Source of the DNA: Pseudoalteromonas spongiae UST010723-006
GTDB taxonomy: Bacteria; Pseudomonadota; Gammaproteobacteria; Enterobacterales; Alteromonadaceae
Assembly: GCF_000238255.3 (NCBI RefSeq)
Contig: NZ_CP011039.1
Coordinates: 168,501-232,500 of the forward strand
Reading direction: 5' to 3'
DNA length: 64,000 bases
Shown here piece after piece: positions 45,461 through 54,701 of this stretch (within the stretch, counting starts at the first letter, position 1; the number at the start of each line of letters is the position of its first letter). The notes under the pieces are model-generated. The model was given only the letters and a program-made list of their open reading frames with translations, ran no database searches and was not told the DNA's origin. The position numbers and the translations under genes were made by a program.

Positions 45461-47366
45461 AGTCAGCTTCCTCTTGTTCAAGTGTTTCGAGTTTTTCAAG
45501 CAGGCTTTCTTCAATCTCATTGAGCTGTGGCGCAAGTTTCGCCTGTTCCGCTAGCTGTTTATTAAGCTCTGCCTTATTTTCATCTTGATAGATGCTGGCG
45601 TCCGCAAGTGCGCTTTCAACGTTTTGCAGTGCATCACTAACTGTTTCTAACTGCTTTTCAAGTTTTTCAATTTCACGCTTTAATGGCTGCATTTGTTTTC
45701 TAAACTCAGCTTCAAGGCGTTTTTGCTCTTTGCGGTTTTGCACCTTGTTAGGTTTGCTTTCAACTGGCGCTATATCACTTTCAGGTGTTTTAGCAACGTC
45801 TTTGTTGGCAAGCCATGCGTAGTAATCTTCAATCTCGTAACCTAGTTGAGTTACTTGACCGCTATCCACTAAATAAAACTGATCTGAAGTGTTTTTTAAT
45901 AAATGACGATCGTGCGATACCGTAACCATTGCCCCTTCAAACCCTTGCAGTGCCATTACGAGAGCATGACGCATTTCTAAATCTAAGTGGTTGGTTGGTT
46001 CATCGAGTAGCAAGATGTTAGGTTTTTGATACACCAATAATGCCAACACTAAACGCGCTTTTTCGCCACCAGAGAATGGCGCTACAGGCTCAAGGGCTTT
46101 GTCGCCATGAAACGCAAAGCAACCAAGAAAGTCTCTTAGTTCTTGCTCTGTCGCTTTGCTATCCAGACGTTGCAAATGCAAAATGGCCGATGCACTTGGG
46201 TCGAGCGATTCGAGTTGATGCTGCGCAAAGTAACCTATACGCAAGCCTTGGTGGTGCACAAATTCGCCTGATTGCGCGTTTAACTCGCCTGCTAATAATT
46301 TGATTAACGTTGATTTACCCGCGCCGTTTTTACCAAGTAGCGCAATGCGGCTACCTGGAACAAGGTTTAGTTTGATGTCTTGTAAAATGGTGACATCGCC
46401 ATAACCCGCTTTCACTTTTTCTAAAGAAATAAGTGGGTTTGGTAAGCTAGGTGGCTCTTTAAAACTAAAGTTAAATGGCGAGTCGATATGTGCTGGCGCC
46501 AGTTTTTCCATTCGCTCGAGTGCTTTAACACGACTTTGCGCTTGTTTGGCTTTGCTGGCTTTGGCCTTAAAGCGGCGAATAAAGTTTTCTAAGTGTGCTA
46601 TTTGTTCTTGTTGCTTTTCAAAGTTACTTTGCTGCTGAGCTAGTTTTTCAGCCTTAATACGCTCAAACTGGCTATAGTTACCTTTGTAAGTGTGAATTTG
46701 CTGCTGATAAACGTGCCAGATTTCGCCGACAATGGCGTCTAAGAATTCACGGTCGTGTGATATTAGCACTAATGTACCTGGGTAGGTTTTCAAAAACTTT
46801 TCTAGCCAGTAAACCGCATCTAAATCTAAGTGGTTGGTTGGCTCATCCAGCAGTAATAAATCTGCTTCTTGTAATAACGCTTGGGCAAGGTTTAAGCGCA
46901 TGCGCCAACCACCCGAAAATGATTTTACCGGCAGAGATATTTGCTGCTGCGAAAAGCCTAAACCATGCAGTAACTCACCCGCTTTGGCCTCAATGTGATA
47001 GGCCTGTAGTTCTTCTAAAGCAAGGTGAAGCTCAGCTTGTTTTGCCCCGTCGTTGGTACGTTCGGCTACATGAAGTTGCTCTCGCAGTGCGTAATACTCT
47101 TCGTACCCTTGCAGCACATACTCTAGTGCTGAAATATCTAATCCGGGCGTTTCTTGTTTTACTGATGCAATACGCCACTCTTTAGGAATACTACATTCGC
47201 CCATATCTGGTGATAGCTCATTGCGAATAAGTGCAAACAGGCTTGATTTACCACAGCCATTATTGCCAACAAGACCTACTTTGTGGCCCGCAAATAAGGT
47301 TGCATTGGTATTTTTTAATAGTGGCTTGCCACCACGCAGTAATTCTAGATTAGAGATTTGAATCAT
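45438..47366 (-). CDS. yheS: ABC-F family ATPase (YheS)
   Basis: A 642-residue soluble ABC-F protein with two ATPase domains and no membrane segments. Walker A GNNGCGKSS (about 35) and GKNGAGKST (about 345); signatures FSGGWRMRL and FSGGEKARL; Walker B LLLLDEPTNHLD in both. The linker and C-terminal coiled coil (rich in E, K and Q) fit ribosome-bound YheS, which helps translation at difficult sequences. It is first of a minus-strand unit. Confidence 0.94.
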   Translation of the reverse strand: MIQISNLELLRGGKPLLKNTNATLFAGHKVGLVGNNGCGKSSLFALIRNELSPDMGECSIPKEWRIASVKQETPGLDISALEYVLQGYEEYYALREQLHVAERTNDGAKQAELHLALEELQAYHIEAKAGELLHGLGFSQQQISLPVKSFSGGWRMRLNLAQALLQEADLLLLDEPTNHLDLDAVYWLEKFLKTYPGTLVLISHDREFLDAIVGEIWHVYQQQIHTYKGNYSQFERIKAEKLAQQQSNFEKQQEQIAHLENFIRRFKAKASKAKQAQSRVKALERMEKLAPAHIDSPFNFSFKEPPSLPNPLISLEKVKAGYGDVTILQDIKLNLVPGSRIALLGKNGAGKSTLIKLLAGELNAQSGEFVHHQGLRIGYFAQHQLESLDPSASAILHLQRLDSKATEQELRDFLGCFAFHGDKALEPVAPFSGGEKARLVLALLVYQKPNILLLDEPTNHLDLEMRHALVMALQGFEGAMVTVSHDRHLLKNTSDQFYLVDSGQVTQLGYEIEDYYAWLANKDVAKTPESDIAPVESKPNKVQNRKEQKRLEAEFRKQMQPLKREIEKLEKQLETVSDALQNVESALADASIYQDENKAELNKQLAEQAKLAPQLNEIEESLLEKLETLEQEEADFAAQFAE

Positions 47367-47466
47367 TTAGTAAGCATTTTTGAAAACTTTTCTTGCGCTA
47401 GTATATCAAGTAATCAGTGTTGTTTGTTAAAATCGCTTTATCAACATTGTGATTAATTTGAAAACC

Positions 47467-47667
47467 ATGAAACAGAAAAAACGTTTTATCGCAGGCGCAA
47501 CCTGCCCAGAGTGTAAAAAGCAAGATACCATGATGCTATACAAAGAAATGGATGTTGAAAAAGTAGAGTGTGTTGAATGTGGTCATACGATGACGCAGGC
47601 TGAAGGCCAAGTTCAAGCGTCAACACGCCAGTTTGAACAAGTAATTGGTGTATTTAAGCCTGAGTGA
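47467..47667 (+). CDS. yheV: YheV family zinc-ribbon protein
   Basis: A 66-residue protein with two C-x2-C motifs, CPECKK and CVECGH, of zinc-ribbon type, after KKRFIAGATC. This is the YheV (DUF2387) family. The start at 47467 (ATG) is preferred over a GTG at 47449. It lies next to yheS and slyX as in E. coli. Function unknown. Confidence 0.88.
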   Translation: MKQKKRFIAGATCPECKKQDTMMLYKEMDVEKVECVECGHTMTQAEGQVQASTRQFEQVIGVFKPE

Positions 47668-47684
47668 TCAGGCTTTACGTCAAT

Positions 47685-47912
47685 TTAGTAATGCGGTGGC
47701 GGGGTTTCATGCTCTTCACTGACGACCGAGGACGGCTTCATTTCTTTTAGCTTTTCACCTACCAACTCAATTTGACGGGTCATTTTTGCCATCGCCATTT
47801 GATGCTGCTTTAGCTCGTCATTTAAAATGTCGATAGTTTCATCTTGGTACGCTACCTTTGTTTCAAGTTCGGTAATACGCGCTTCAAGACTGGTTATTTG
47901 TTCATTTGCCAT
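47685..47912 (-). CDS. slyX: SlyX family protein
   Basis: A 75-residue coiled-coil protein: SLEARITELETKVAYQDETI, then NDELKQHQMAMAKM and a proline-rich PPPHY tail, the SlyX family. It is encoded near fkpA as in enteric bacteria. Its ATG overlaps the end of the WD40 lipoprotein gene by 19 bases. No function established. Confidence 0.92.
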   Translation of the reverse strand: MANEQITSLEARITELETKVAYQDETIDILNDELKQHQMAMAKMTRQIELVGEKLKEMKPSSVVSEEHETPPPHY

Positions 47913-48874
47913 GTTTCAGATAAACCGTTAGAACTTTCACTGATAATCTGCCCATTATCGCTAAAAGCGATGTCATATACTACTGCTGATTTTGGGCGCG
48001 AGTCTTTGCGCGGTGCTACTTGCCATGTTTGTAGCTCTTTTCCTGAGTTTACATCCCATAATGCAATGGTGCGAGCCGGCGAACCTGTGAGTAGTTGATT
48101 AGCATCTGGGCTAAAGCGCACAGCGCTAAATACTTTTTGCCGTGCTCTGAATTGCAGGTTACTAATTTGCTCGCCTGTTTGTAAGTTCCATACACTTGCT
48201 TGTTTTTTACTGTCGGCGGTAAAGGCTCTGCGGCCTTCTCGGTCTAAACTTACTTGGGTTACGCGACTTGGATGATTAAAACGGTGAACTACCTGTGCAC
48301 TGCGGGTATCCCACAAATATGCGGTGTAGTCATTGGCACCAGTTAGCGCGTAATAGCCATTGGGTGATAAATCGACGGCGTTAATTTTTTCGGTGTGACC
48401 CAAAAATTCGATTCTGCGACCAGTAATTAGATCGATATGAATTACTTTTCCGTCACCTCGTCCATAAAGCACGTAACGGCCGTTATTGCTGATAGCTATA
48501 TCGCGAATGCTCGATTCTTGGATTTTCCAAAAGCCGATATTCTCACCATTTTCTAGGCTCCAGACAGCAAAATTAGTGCGATCTGCTGTAACCGCGAACT
48601 TATTATCATCACTAATGTCTATAGCGAGAACGAGGTTGTCTTCGCTTTGTTGGTGGCTCCATTGGTAAAGCAATGCATTGTCATTCAAATTCCATACTGA
48701 AATGCCATGATTGATAGAGGAGACAACTGCAAGGCTGCCATTGGCGTTAAGGGCCGCTGCGTAACTGCCTTGTACGGCATGTTCTTGCGCATTTTTTGGT
48801 ACGACATCGGTGTTATCGCACGCCGTTAAGGTAAATAGGATAAAAATTAATAAAGTTATACTAAATGGCTTCAT
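47894..48874 (-). CDS. WD40-repeat lipoprotein
   Basis: A 326-residue lipoprotein: lipobox LTAC with C19, then six or so repeats with W-x-L/V endings (SVWNLN, AVWSLE, YLWDTR, SVWNLQ, ALWDVN), a beta-propeller. Such proteins are scaffolds at the membrane; a partner is not known. It overlaps slyX by 19 bases and is divergent from fkpA. Confidence 0.85.
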   Translation of the reverse strand: MKPFSITLLIFILFTLTACDNTDVVPKNAQEHAVQGSYAAALNANGSLAVVSSINHGISVWNLNDNALLYQWSHQQSEDNLVLAIDISDDNKFAVTADRTNFAVWSLENGENIGFWKIQESSIRDIAISNNGRYVLYGRGDGKVIHIDLITGRRIEFLGHTEKINAVDLSPNGYYALTGANDYTAYLWDTRSAQVVHRFNHPSRVTQVSLDREGRRAFTADSKKQASVWNLQTGEQISNLQFRARQKVFSAVRFSPDANQLLTGSPARTIALWDVNSGKELQTWQVAPRKDSRPKSAVVYDIAFSDNGQIISESSNGLSETWQMNK

Positions 48875-49098
48875 TTTTAATCTAATTTCCCTTAACTCTT
48901 AGACTGTGAGAGGTTAGACTAGGACGAGTTTTGAGAACAAGGTAGTTACAGATAATAATTATCGGCGTTGTCTCAGGTTAACGTCTTTGTCGTCATTATT
49001 TGTGTTTTACATCGATGTTTGTCAGCCTATCATGTAACTCATTTAATTTTAACTTAGATAATTGTAGATAAAAGGCATTTTATTTGCCGGAGAAAAAG

Positions 49099-49851
49099 AT
49101 GAAAAAAGTATTTAAACTTTCATTCGTTGCTGCATCAGTGCTTGCACTTGCTGCATGTAATAAAGAAGCACCGAAAGCTGAAGTAAAATTAGAGACCGAA
49201 GTACAAAAACAAGCATATGGTCTTGGCGCTTCAATCGGTGAGTTTGTTAAGAAAGATCTAGAAGGTAAAACTGAAGTTGGCTTTGAACTAGATAAAGCAC
49301 TTATCGTTGCTGGTTTAGAAGAGTCTCTAGCGGGTAAATCACAGCTAACAGAAGAAGAAATTAAAGAGCTTCTAACGAAACTAAATACTGAAGTTGCTGA
49401 AAAGCAGCAAGCTGCGGCGCAAGCAAAAGCTGAAGAAGTTAAAGCACAAGGCGTTGCTTTCTTAGCTGAAAACGGCAAAAAAGACGGCGTTGTAACAACT
49501 GATTCAGGTCTTCAGTATCAAATTCTTTCTGAAGGTGAAGGTAAGAAGCCGTTAGCAACAGATACGGTTGAAGTTCACTATAAAGGTACATTAATTGACG
49601 GTACTGAGTTTGATAGCTCTTACTCTCACGGTGAGCCAATTACTTTCCCACTAAATCGCGTTATTAAAGGTTGGACTGAAGGTGTTCAACTTATGGCAGA
49701 AGGTTCAAAGTACAAGTTCTTTATCCCTTCTGAACTTGCGTACGGCGAGCGCGATCTTGGTAAGATCCCTGCAAACTCAACGCTAATTTTTGAAGTTGAG
49801 CTTTTAAAAGTAGTTCAGCCTGAAGCTGAAAAAGAAGCTGCTTCTGAGTAA
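49099..49851 (+). CDS. fkpA: FKBP-type peptidyl-prolyl isomerase lipoprotein
   Basis: A 250-residue periplasmic chaperone and prolyl isomerase. Signal with an L-A-A-C lipobox (ALAACN) makes it lipid-anchored, unlike soluble E. coli FkpA. Residues about 30-125 are the helical dimerisation domain, the rest the FKBP domain (VEVHYKGTLIDGTEFDSS, GWTEGVQLM, FIPSELAYGERDLG). The start at 49099 has CCGGAGAAA ahead. A terminator follows. Confidence 0.93.
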   Translation: MKKVFKLSFVAASVLALAACNKEAPKAEVKLETEVQKQAYGLGASIGEFVKKDLEGKTEVGFELDKALIVAGLEESLAGKSQLTEEEIKELLTKLNTEVAEKQQAAAQAKAEEVKAQGVAFLAENGKKDGVVTTDSGLQYQILSEGEGKKPLATDTVEVHYKGTLIDGTEFDSSYSHGEPITFPLNRVIKGWTEGVQLMAEGSKYKFFIPSELAYGERDLGKIPANSTLIFEVELLKVVQPEAEKEAASE

Positions 49852-49868
49852 TTTTAATTACCAGTTTT

Positions 49869-49898
49869 AAAAAGCCACCCAAGTCGGGTGGCTTTTTT
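49869..49898 (+). terminator. Intrinsic terminator after fkpA
   Basis: Stem AAAAAGCCACCC/GGGTGGCTTTTT with an AAGTC loop and T run. Confidence 0.9.
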
Positions 49899-49929
49899 AT
49901 TTGCCTTTGTTGAATTATTGCTCTAAATT

Positions 49930-49951
49930 AAACTGACTAATCAGTCGGTTT
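49930..49951. promoter_or_regulatory. TetR-type operator before the aldehyde dehydrogenase gene
   Basis: The palindrome ACTGACTAATCAGTCGGT lies 25 bases before the start codon. The TetR gene immediately downstream of the dehydrogenase is the natural ligand of this site, giving autoregulation. The palindrome is seen; binding is inferred. Confidence 0.6.
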
Positions 49952-49973
49952 TTTTATTTGGTTTAGAACTTTT

Positions 49974-51434
49974 ATGAATTCATCCACCTCACATCCAGTT
50001 AACCTTGAGTCTGTCGACGCATCAGCACAACAAGATGTTAATGCAATTGATCTTGAAGCATCATTTTCAACACTAAAACAACAATACCTTGCGAATAAGC
50101 AGCCAAGTTTAATTGAGCGTAAAACCCTACTTAATAGCTTGAAAAATGCGCTGATTGAAAACCAACAAAGTTTGCTAGTTGCATTAAACCGAGACTATGG
50201 AAAGCGCCCTGATTTTGATAGTTTGATGGCGGATATATTACCGAGTGTTCAGCATCTTAATTATACCTTAAAGCACATAAAAACATGGTTAAAACCAGAA
50301 AGGCGCAGTGCTGGTTTGCTGCTCGCGCCATCATCCATTTATGTTCACAAACAATCTAAAGGTGTGGTGGGTGTAATTGTGCCTTGGAATTTCCCTGTAT
50401 TTTTAAGTATTGGGCCAATTGCAACGGCGTTGGCGGCTGGGAACAAAGTAATGGTTAAACTTAGCGAATATACGCCATTTACTAATCAGGTATTACGTAA
50501 GATTTTTTCATCGCTAAGCGATAGCGTGACGATTATTGAGGGCGGGCCTGATGTCGCCGCTAAATTTACTCAGCTTCCTTTTGATCATGTGTTTTTTACT
50601 GGCTCGACGTCTGTCGGGCGCTTAGTGGCAAAGTCGTGTGCCGAACGATTAATACCGAATACCTTGGAGCTTGGCGGAAAATCTCCGGTAGTGATTACGC
50701 CTGATTCTGATTTAGAAAAGGCGGCTGATGCGATTATTCTTGGCAAATCGGTTAATGCGGGTCAAATTTGTGTTGCGCCTGATTACGTGCTTGTTGAACA
50801 ATCTCAGCATTTAGCATTTTGTCAGACTTATTTAGAAAGATTCGCTGCTTTATATGATGTTGATAAGTTTAATGATGAGTACGGTGCAGTTATCAATTTA
50901 GCGCAGTTTGAACGACTGCAAGCCTTGTTAGATGATGCAAAAAGTAAAGGTGCTCGCGTGTTATCGCCTAAAGGCTATGAGATTGACGTGCAAAATCGCA
51001 TTATGCCACCACAATTACTGGTTGATGTGAATGAGCAAATGCTGGCGTGTCAGAGTGAAATATTTGGACCTGTGCTGCCCGTAATTGCCTACAGTGAACT
51101 TAGCGAAGCGATAAACTATATCAATAACAAAGCGCGTCCATTGGCGCTTTATATTATGTCCAAGGACAAGTTGGCAATTAATCAGATTTTGCAGCAAACA
51201 CACAGTGGCGGTGTATGTATTAATGATACCTTAATGCATGTGGGGGCTGATGATGCACCATTTGGTGGAATAGGCGAGTCGGGCGTTGGTAATTACCATG
51301 GTCGTGAAGGGTTTGAAACGTTTTGCCATAAGCGTACAGTATTAAAGACACCATTATGGTTACCGCGCGTTAAGCTTATTTTAAAATTTAAGGGATTGGC
51401 AAAGTCATTATTAACAAAGTTGTTTGTTCGTTAA
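49974..51434 (+). CDS. Aldehyde dehydrogenase (coniferyl-aldehyde-type)
   Basis: A 486-residue NAD(P)-dependent aldehyde dehydrogenase. Catalytic Glu is in LELGGKSPVV (about residue 232) and catalytic Cys in NAGQICVAPD (about 266). The ALDH group with a C-terminal hydrophobic tail (WLPRVKLILKFKG) includes coniferyl aldehyde and long-chain aldehyde dehydrogenases; a membrane contact is likely. It is followed directly by its TetR gene. Substrate open: fatty or aromatic aldehydes. Confidence 0.85.
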   Translation: MNSSTSHPVNLESVDASAQQDVNAIDLEASFSTLKQQYLANKQPSLIERKTLLNSLKNALIENQQSLLVALNRDYGKRPDFDSLMADILPSVQHLNYTLKHIKTWLKPERRSAGLLLAPSSIYVHKQSKGVVGVIVPWNFPVFLSIGPIATALAAGNKVMVKLSEYTPFTNQVLRKIFSSLSDSVTIIEGGPDVAAKFTQLPFDHVFFTGSTSVGRLVAKSCAERLIPNTLELGGKSPVVITPDSDLEKAADAIILGKSVNAGQICVAPDYVLVEQSQHLAFCQTYLERFAALYDVDKFNDEYGAVINLAQFERLQALLDDAKSKGARVLSPKGYEIDVQNRIMPPQLLVDVNEQMLACQSEIFGPVLPVIAYSELSEAINYINNKARPLALYIMSKDKLAINQILQQTHSGGVCINDTLMHVGADDAPFGGIGESGVGNYHGREGFETFCHKRTVLKTPLWLPRVKLILKFKGLAKSLLTKLFVR

Positions 51435-52007
51435 ATGAGTAACTCAAAAAAACAAAACTTACTGGACGCGGCATTAACACTATTTGTTGCACAAGGTATC
51501 TCTGAAACATCGACCGCGAGCATTGCAAAGCATGCTGGTGTCGCGACGGGAACATTATTTCATCACTTTGAAAATAAGAAGGTGTTAGTAGAAGCTCTGT
51601 ATTTAAGCCTGAAGCAGGAGTTGGTGGCAAGTTTACAGTTAAGTAACGCAATCAATAGTGATGAGCAGGCATTAAGTGTATGGCGAAGCGTAATAAAATG
51701 GGGGCTTGATAATCCAGAAAAGTTTTCATTTTTTACTATTTATTATGCGAGTCCATGGCTTGAAATGGACTTTAAACAAGGTGTTTTGAATAGTGTCTTT
51801 TATTTTTTGACTGAGTATATTGAATTGCAAAAACAGCAAGGTAACTTTGTGGCTTTGCCAACTGACTTTATTGCAATGCATATTCAACAAAGCCTTATTA
51901 ATACAGTGCTTTACTTAAGTCACGAGCAGGCAAATATTTTGGATGTTGAGAAGCTTATTGATAATAGCTTTAACACTTGTTTGTTTGGGCTAATCTGCAG
52001 AAATTAA
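51435..52007 (+). CDS. TetR family transcriptional regulator
   Basis: A 190-residue repressor with an N-terminal helix-turn-helix (TSTASIAKHAGVATGTLFHHF). The start codon follows the dehydrogenase stop by a single base, so they are one transcript. The likely target is the palindrome at 49930. The inducer is presumably an aldehyde or acyl compound handled by the dehydrogenase. Confidence 0.85.
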   Translation: MSNSKKQNLLDAALTLFVAQGISETSTASIAKHAGVATGTLFHHFENKKVLVEALYLSLKQELVASLQLSNAINSDEQALSVWRSVIKWGLDNPEKFSFFTIYYASPWLEMDFKQGVLNSVFYFLTEYIELQKQQGNFVALPTDFIAMHIQQSLINTVLYLSHEQANILDVEKLIDNSFNTCLFGLICRN

Positions 52008-52028
52008 AATGGCGTTAATTAACGCCAC

Positions 52029-52499
52029 TTATTCACTGTGATGAGTGTATAGATTCTCAATAAGCTCATCTTCAAGTTCGAAGCGTTGCTCAAGAACTTG
52101 ACCTAATGTTGAAAGGTCTTCGTCAAACTTAGGCATTAAGCTTTTTTCTTTTGCGTTGGCGTAATCATCGTTAAAGCTAAGTGCTATATCTGTTGAAGCT
52201 GAAATTTGCGGATAAAGCGATTGTGCAAGTTTAAGGCTTTCAGGGCCTTTTTCAGCGCATGCCTTCACTAAGTTGTCGTAAATCTCAAAATGACCCGCAG
52301 ATAGGTAGTCCATCAGAATCTGACAAAACTCAAGGATTTCAGACTTTTGCGGTAGCGCTTGGTCGCTTCGTTCATAGGGAGGTAAACCTGCAAGCTTACA
52401 GTAAATTACGAGTAAATCTTGACGCTCTTGCAACCAGTTATCGATTGCCGAGTGAGCTCCACCCCATTCTTCTTTGGCTTTTTCTAATCTCGTAAGCAT
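52029..52499 (-). CDS. rsd: Rsd/AlgQ anti-sigma-70 regulator
   Basis: A 156-residue helical protein of Rsd size (E. coli 158): MLTRLEKAKEEWGGAHSAID, VIYCKLAGLPP, and SAGHFEIYDNLVKA. Rsd binds sigma-70 region 4 and shifts RNA polymerase to alternative sigma factors in stationary phase. It is close to hemE and nfi, as in E. coli. A candidate transcript from 52741 ends 174 bases ahead and may form its leader. Confidence 0.9.
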   Translation of the reverse strand: MLTRLEKAKEEWGGAHSAIDNWLQERQDLLVIYCKLAGLPPYERSDQALPQKSEILEFCQILMDYLSAGHFEIYDNLVKACAEKGPESLKLAQSLYPQISASTDIALSFNDDYANAKEKSLMPKFDEDLSTLGQVLEQRFELEDELIENLYTHHSE

Positions 52500-52673
52500 A
52501 TATTTGTCCCTTTACTTCAATCTAATAGCTATAACAATGAAATCTTGATGAAAGGTCAACTGATTTTTAACATATTTAATTAAGATTAGATTAAGTTGCT
52601 GATAGTTATGAGGATTTTTAATATGCTATTTTGTGCTTAGAAAAAGTTCTTTATTTTCAATGTGCATAAAAAG

Positions 52674-52741
52674 AAAAAACCACCCAATAGGGTGGTTATA
52701 AAACTTTTTCTGACTTGATTAATTCAAGCTCTTATTTTTGT
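52674..52741 (-). ncRNA. Candidate small RNA or rsd leader with intrinsic terminator
   Basis: On the minus strand, TTGTTA (52776-52771), a 17-base spacer and TATAAA (52753-52748) form a near-consensus promoter. About 68 nt follow: a hairpin CTTGA-ATTAA-TCAAG, then the stem AACCACCC-TATT-GGGTGGTT with TTTTTTC. The rest of the 432-base gap to hemE holds no gene or other feature I can support. It may be an independent sRNA, or an attenuator in front of rsd. Confidence 0.45.
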
Positions 52742-52931
52742 ATCTATTTTATAACAAACTATTTTCATTTTAACAACGTTAAATTTCAAAAATAGGCGAT
52801 TAATAGCAAAATAAGGGTAAAAAGATGAATAATTACGCATTTAAAGCGTTAGCGCTTGATCTTTCGCATAGTTAGTTAGCGTTCTAAATGATACAATTCG
52901 CGCAGTTTTATTTTTTAGGTTTTACACTACC

Positions 52932-53999
52932 ATGAGTGAATTAAAGAACGATCGCTATTTACGTGCGCTACTTAAACAACCTGTAGATCAAACTCCAGTA
53001 TGGATGATGCGTCAGGCTGGACGTTATTTACCAGAATACCGTGCAACACGCGCACAAGCTGGCGACTTTATGAGCTTATGTAAAAATGCTGAATTAGCGT
53101 GTGAAGTAACGCTTCAGCCACTACGTCGTTATCCACTGGATGCAGCGATTCTTTTCAGTGATATTCTGACGATCCCTGATGCGATGGGTTTAGGCTTATA
53201 CTTTGAAACAGGTGAAGGTCCTAAATTTGAACGTCCAATTCAGTCAATGGCCGACGTTGCTAATCTACCAATTCCAGATCCAGAAGATGAACTGGGCTAT
53301 GTGATGAATGCCGTGCGTACAATTCGCCGTGAATTAAAAGGTGAAGTACCGTTAATTGGTTTCTCAGGTTCGCCTTGGACACTTGCAACTTATATGATTG
53401 AAGGTGGTAGCAGTAAAACATTTGGCAAAATTAAAAAAATGGCTTTCTCAGAGCCTGAGATTTTGCACATGCTACTCGATAAGCTTGCTGATTCAGTTAT
53501 TAGTTACCTTAACGCACAAGTTAAAGCCGGTGCGCAATCGCTGATGATTTTTGATTCATGGGGTGGTGTATTATCGCCGCGCGATTACAAAGAGTTCTCA
53601 TTAACTTACATGCAGAAAATTGTAGATGGGTTAATTCGTGAAAACGATGGTCGTAAAGTACCTGTTACTCTATTCACTAAGAATGGCGGTTTAAACCTAG
53701 AAGCGATCGCAGCGACAGGCTGTGATGCAGTAGGCCTTGATTGGACTGTTGATATTGCTGACGCGCGTCGTCGTATCGGTGATAAAGTAGCGCTACAGGG
53801 TAATATGGATCCTGCAATGCTTCATGGTACGCCTGAGCGTATTCGTCAAGAAGTACAGCGCATTCTAGAGGGCTATGGTGACGGAACTGGTCATGTATTT
53901 AACTTAGGTCATGGTATTACACCAGAAGTTGACCCTGAAAACGCTGGAGTGTTTATCAACTCGGTAGGTGAACTAAGTAAACAGTACCACAACAAATAA
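52932..53999 (+). CDS. hemE: Uroporphyrinogen decarboxylase
   Basis: A 355-residue enzyme that removes four carboxyl groups of uroporphyrinogen III to make coproporphyrinogen III, in heme synthesis. The N-terminal signature [16 protein letters not shown] is present, as are [15 protein letters not shown] and [16 protein letters not shown]. Length equals the E. coli enzyme. A strong terminator follows, running up to the nfi start. Confidence 0.97.
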   Translation: MSELKNDRYLRALLKQPVDQTPVWMMRQAGRYLPEYRATRAQAGDFMSLCKNAELACEVTLQPLRRYPLDAAILFSDILTIPDAMGLGLYFETGEGPKFERPIQSMADVANLPIPDPEDELGYVMNAVRTIRRELKGEVPLIGFSGSPWTLATYMIEGGSSKTFGKIKKMAFSEPEILHMLLDKLADSVISYLNAQVKAGAQSLMIFDSWGGVLSPRDYKEFSLTYMQKIVDGLIRENDGRKVPVTLFTKNGGLNLEAIAATGCDAVGLDWTVDIADARRRIGDKVALQGNMDPAMLHGTPERIRQEVQRILEGYGDGTGHVFNLGHGITPEVDPENAGVFINSVGELSKQYHNK

Positions 54000-54005
54000 T
54001 GTACA

Positions 54006-54032
54006 GAGCCTTGCACTAGCAAGGCTTTTTTC
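54006..54032 (+). terminator. Intrinsic terminator after hemE
   Basis: Stem AGCCTTGC/GCAAGGCT with an ACTA loop and TTTTTT; it ends four bases ahead of the nfi ATG. Confidence 0.9.
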
Positions 54033-54035
54033 TTT

Positions 54036-54701
54036 ATGGCGATTACAGATTCTATTACTTGGCCTGGCAGCGTTGCCAATGCGAAGTTAATTCAACAAGA
54101 ATTAGCTGCTAAAGTTAAATTAACAGCAATGCAAAACTCTGTTCGATACATTGCGGGTATTGATGTTGCATTTCCTAACAAGGGTAAAACAACACGAGCT
54201 GCCATTGTGGTGCTCAGCTTTCCTAGTCTAGAAGTGGTTGAGCTGACTGTTTATGAAGCGCCGACCGTAATTCCATATATTCCTGGAGTATTAAGCTTTC
54301 GAGAAGGTGGTGCAATACTAAGTGCGCTTGCGCAACTCAAAACCTTACCTGATGTTTTAATGTTTGATGGTCAGGGTATTGCGCATCCGTTGGGACTCGG
54401 AGTAGCGAGTCATATAGGCGTTATTTTAAATGTGCCGACACTAGGCATTGCGAAAAGCTGTTTGGTTGGTAAATTTGATGAGCCGGAGTTAACTAAAGGG
54501 TCGATTTCAGACCTGGTGATTAATTATAAGAAGAGTGGTTATGTGGTGCGTTCACGGGATAAAGTGAAGCCGCTTTTTGTTTCGCCTGGTCACTTAATAA
54601 CAAAAGAGCAAGCTTTGCAGCTTGCTCTTCAATGTGTTACTAAATATCGTTTACCAGAGCCAACTCGGCTCGCCGATAAGCTTAGTAAGAATCAGATGTA
54701 G
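54036..54701 (+). CDS. nfi: Endonuclease V (deoxyinosine 3'-endonuclease)
   Basis: A 221-residue DNA-repair enzyme that nicks one base 3-prime of deoxyinosine. Seen: AGIDVAFPNKG with a catalytic Asp, YIPGVLSFREGGA, and FDGQGIAHPLGLGVASH. E. coli Nfi has 223 residues. There is no good ribosome site; a terminator hairpin sits immediately upstream of the ATG. It ends 20 bases inside the convergent Sel1 gene. Confidence 0.93.
   Translation: MAITDSITWPGSVANAKLIQQELAAKVKLTAMQNSVRYIAGIDVAFPNKGKTTRAAIVVLSFPSLEVVELTVYEAPTVIPYIPGVLSFREGGAILSALAQLKTLPDVLMFDGQGIAHPLGLGVASHIGVILNVPTLGIAKSCLVGKFDEPELTKGSISDLVINYKKSGYVVRSRDKVKPLFVSPGHLITKEQALQLALQCVTKYRLPEPTRLADKLSKNQM

Noticed and set aside
46757..47185. 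142-residue frame opposite yheS
   Set aside because: Antisense shadow of a strong ABC-F gene; no ribosome site or family match.
52545..52565. AAAGGTCAAC as a MITE end
   Set aside because: A single ten-base match without an inverse partner or CTAG border is expected by chance.
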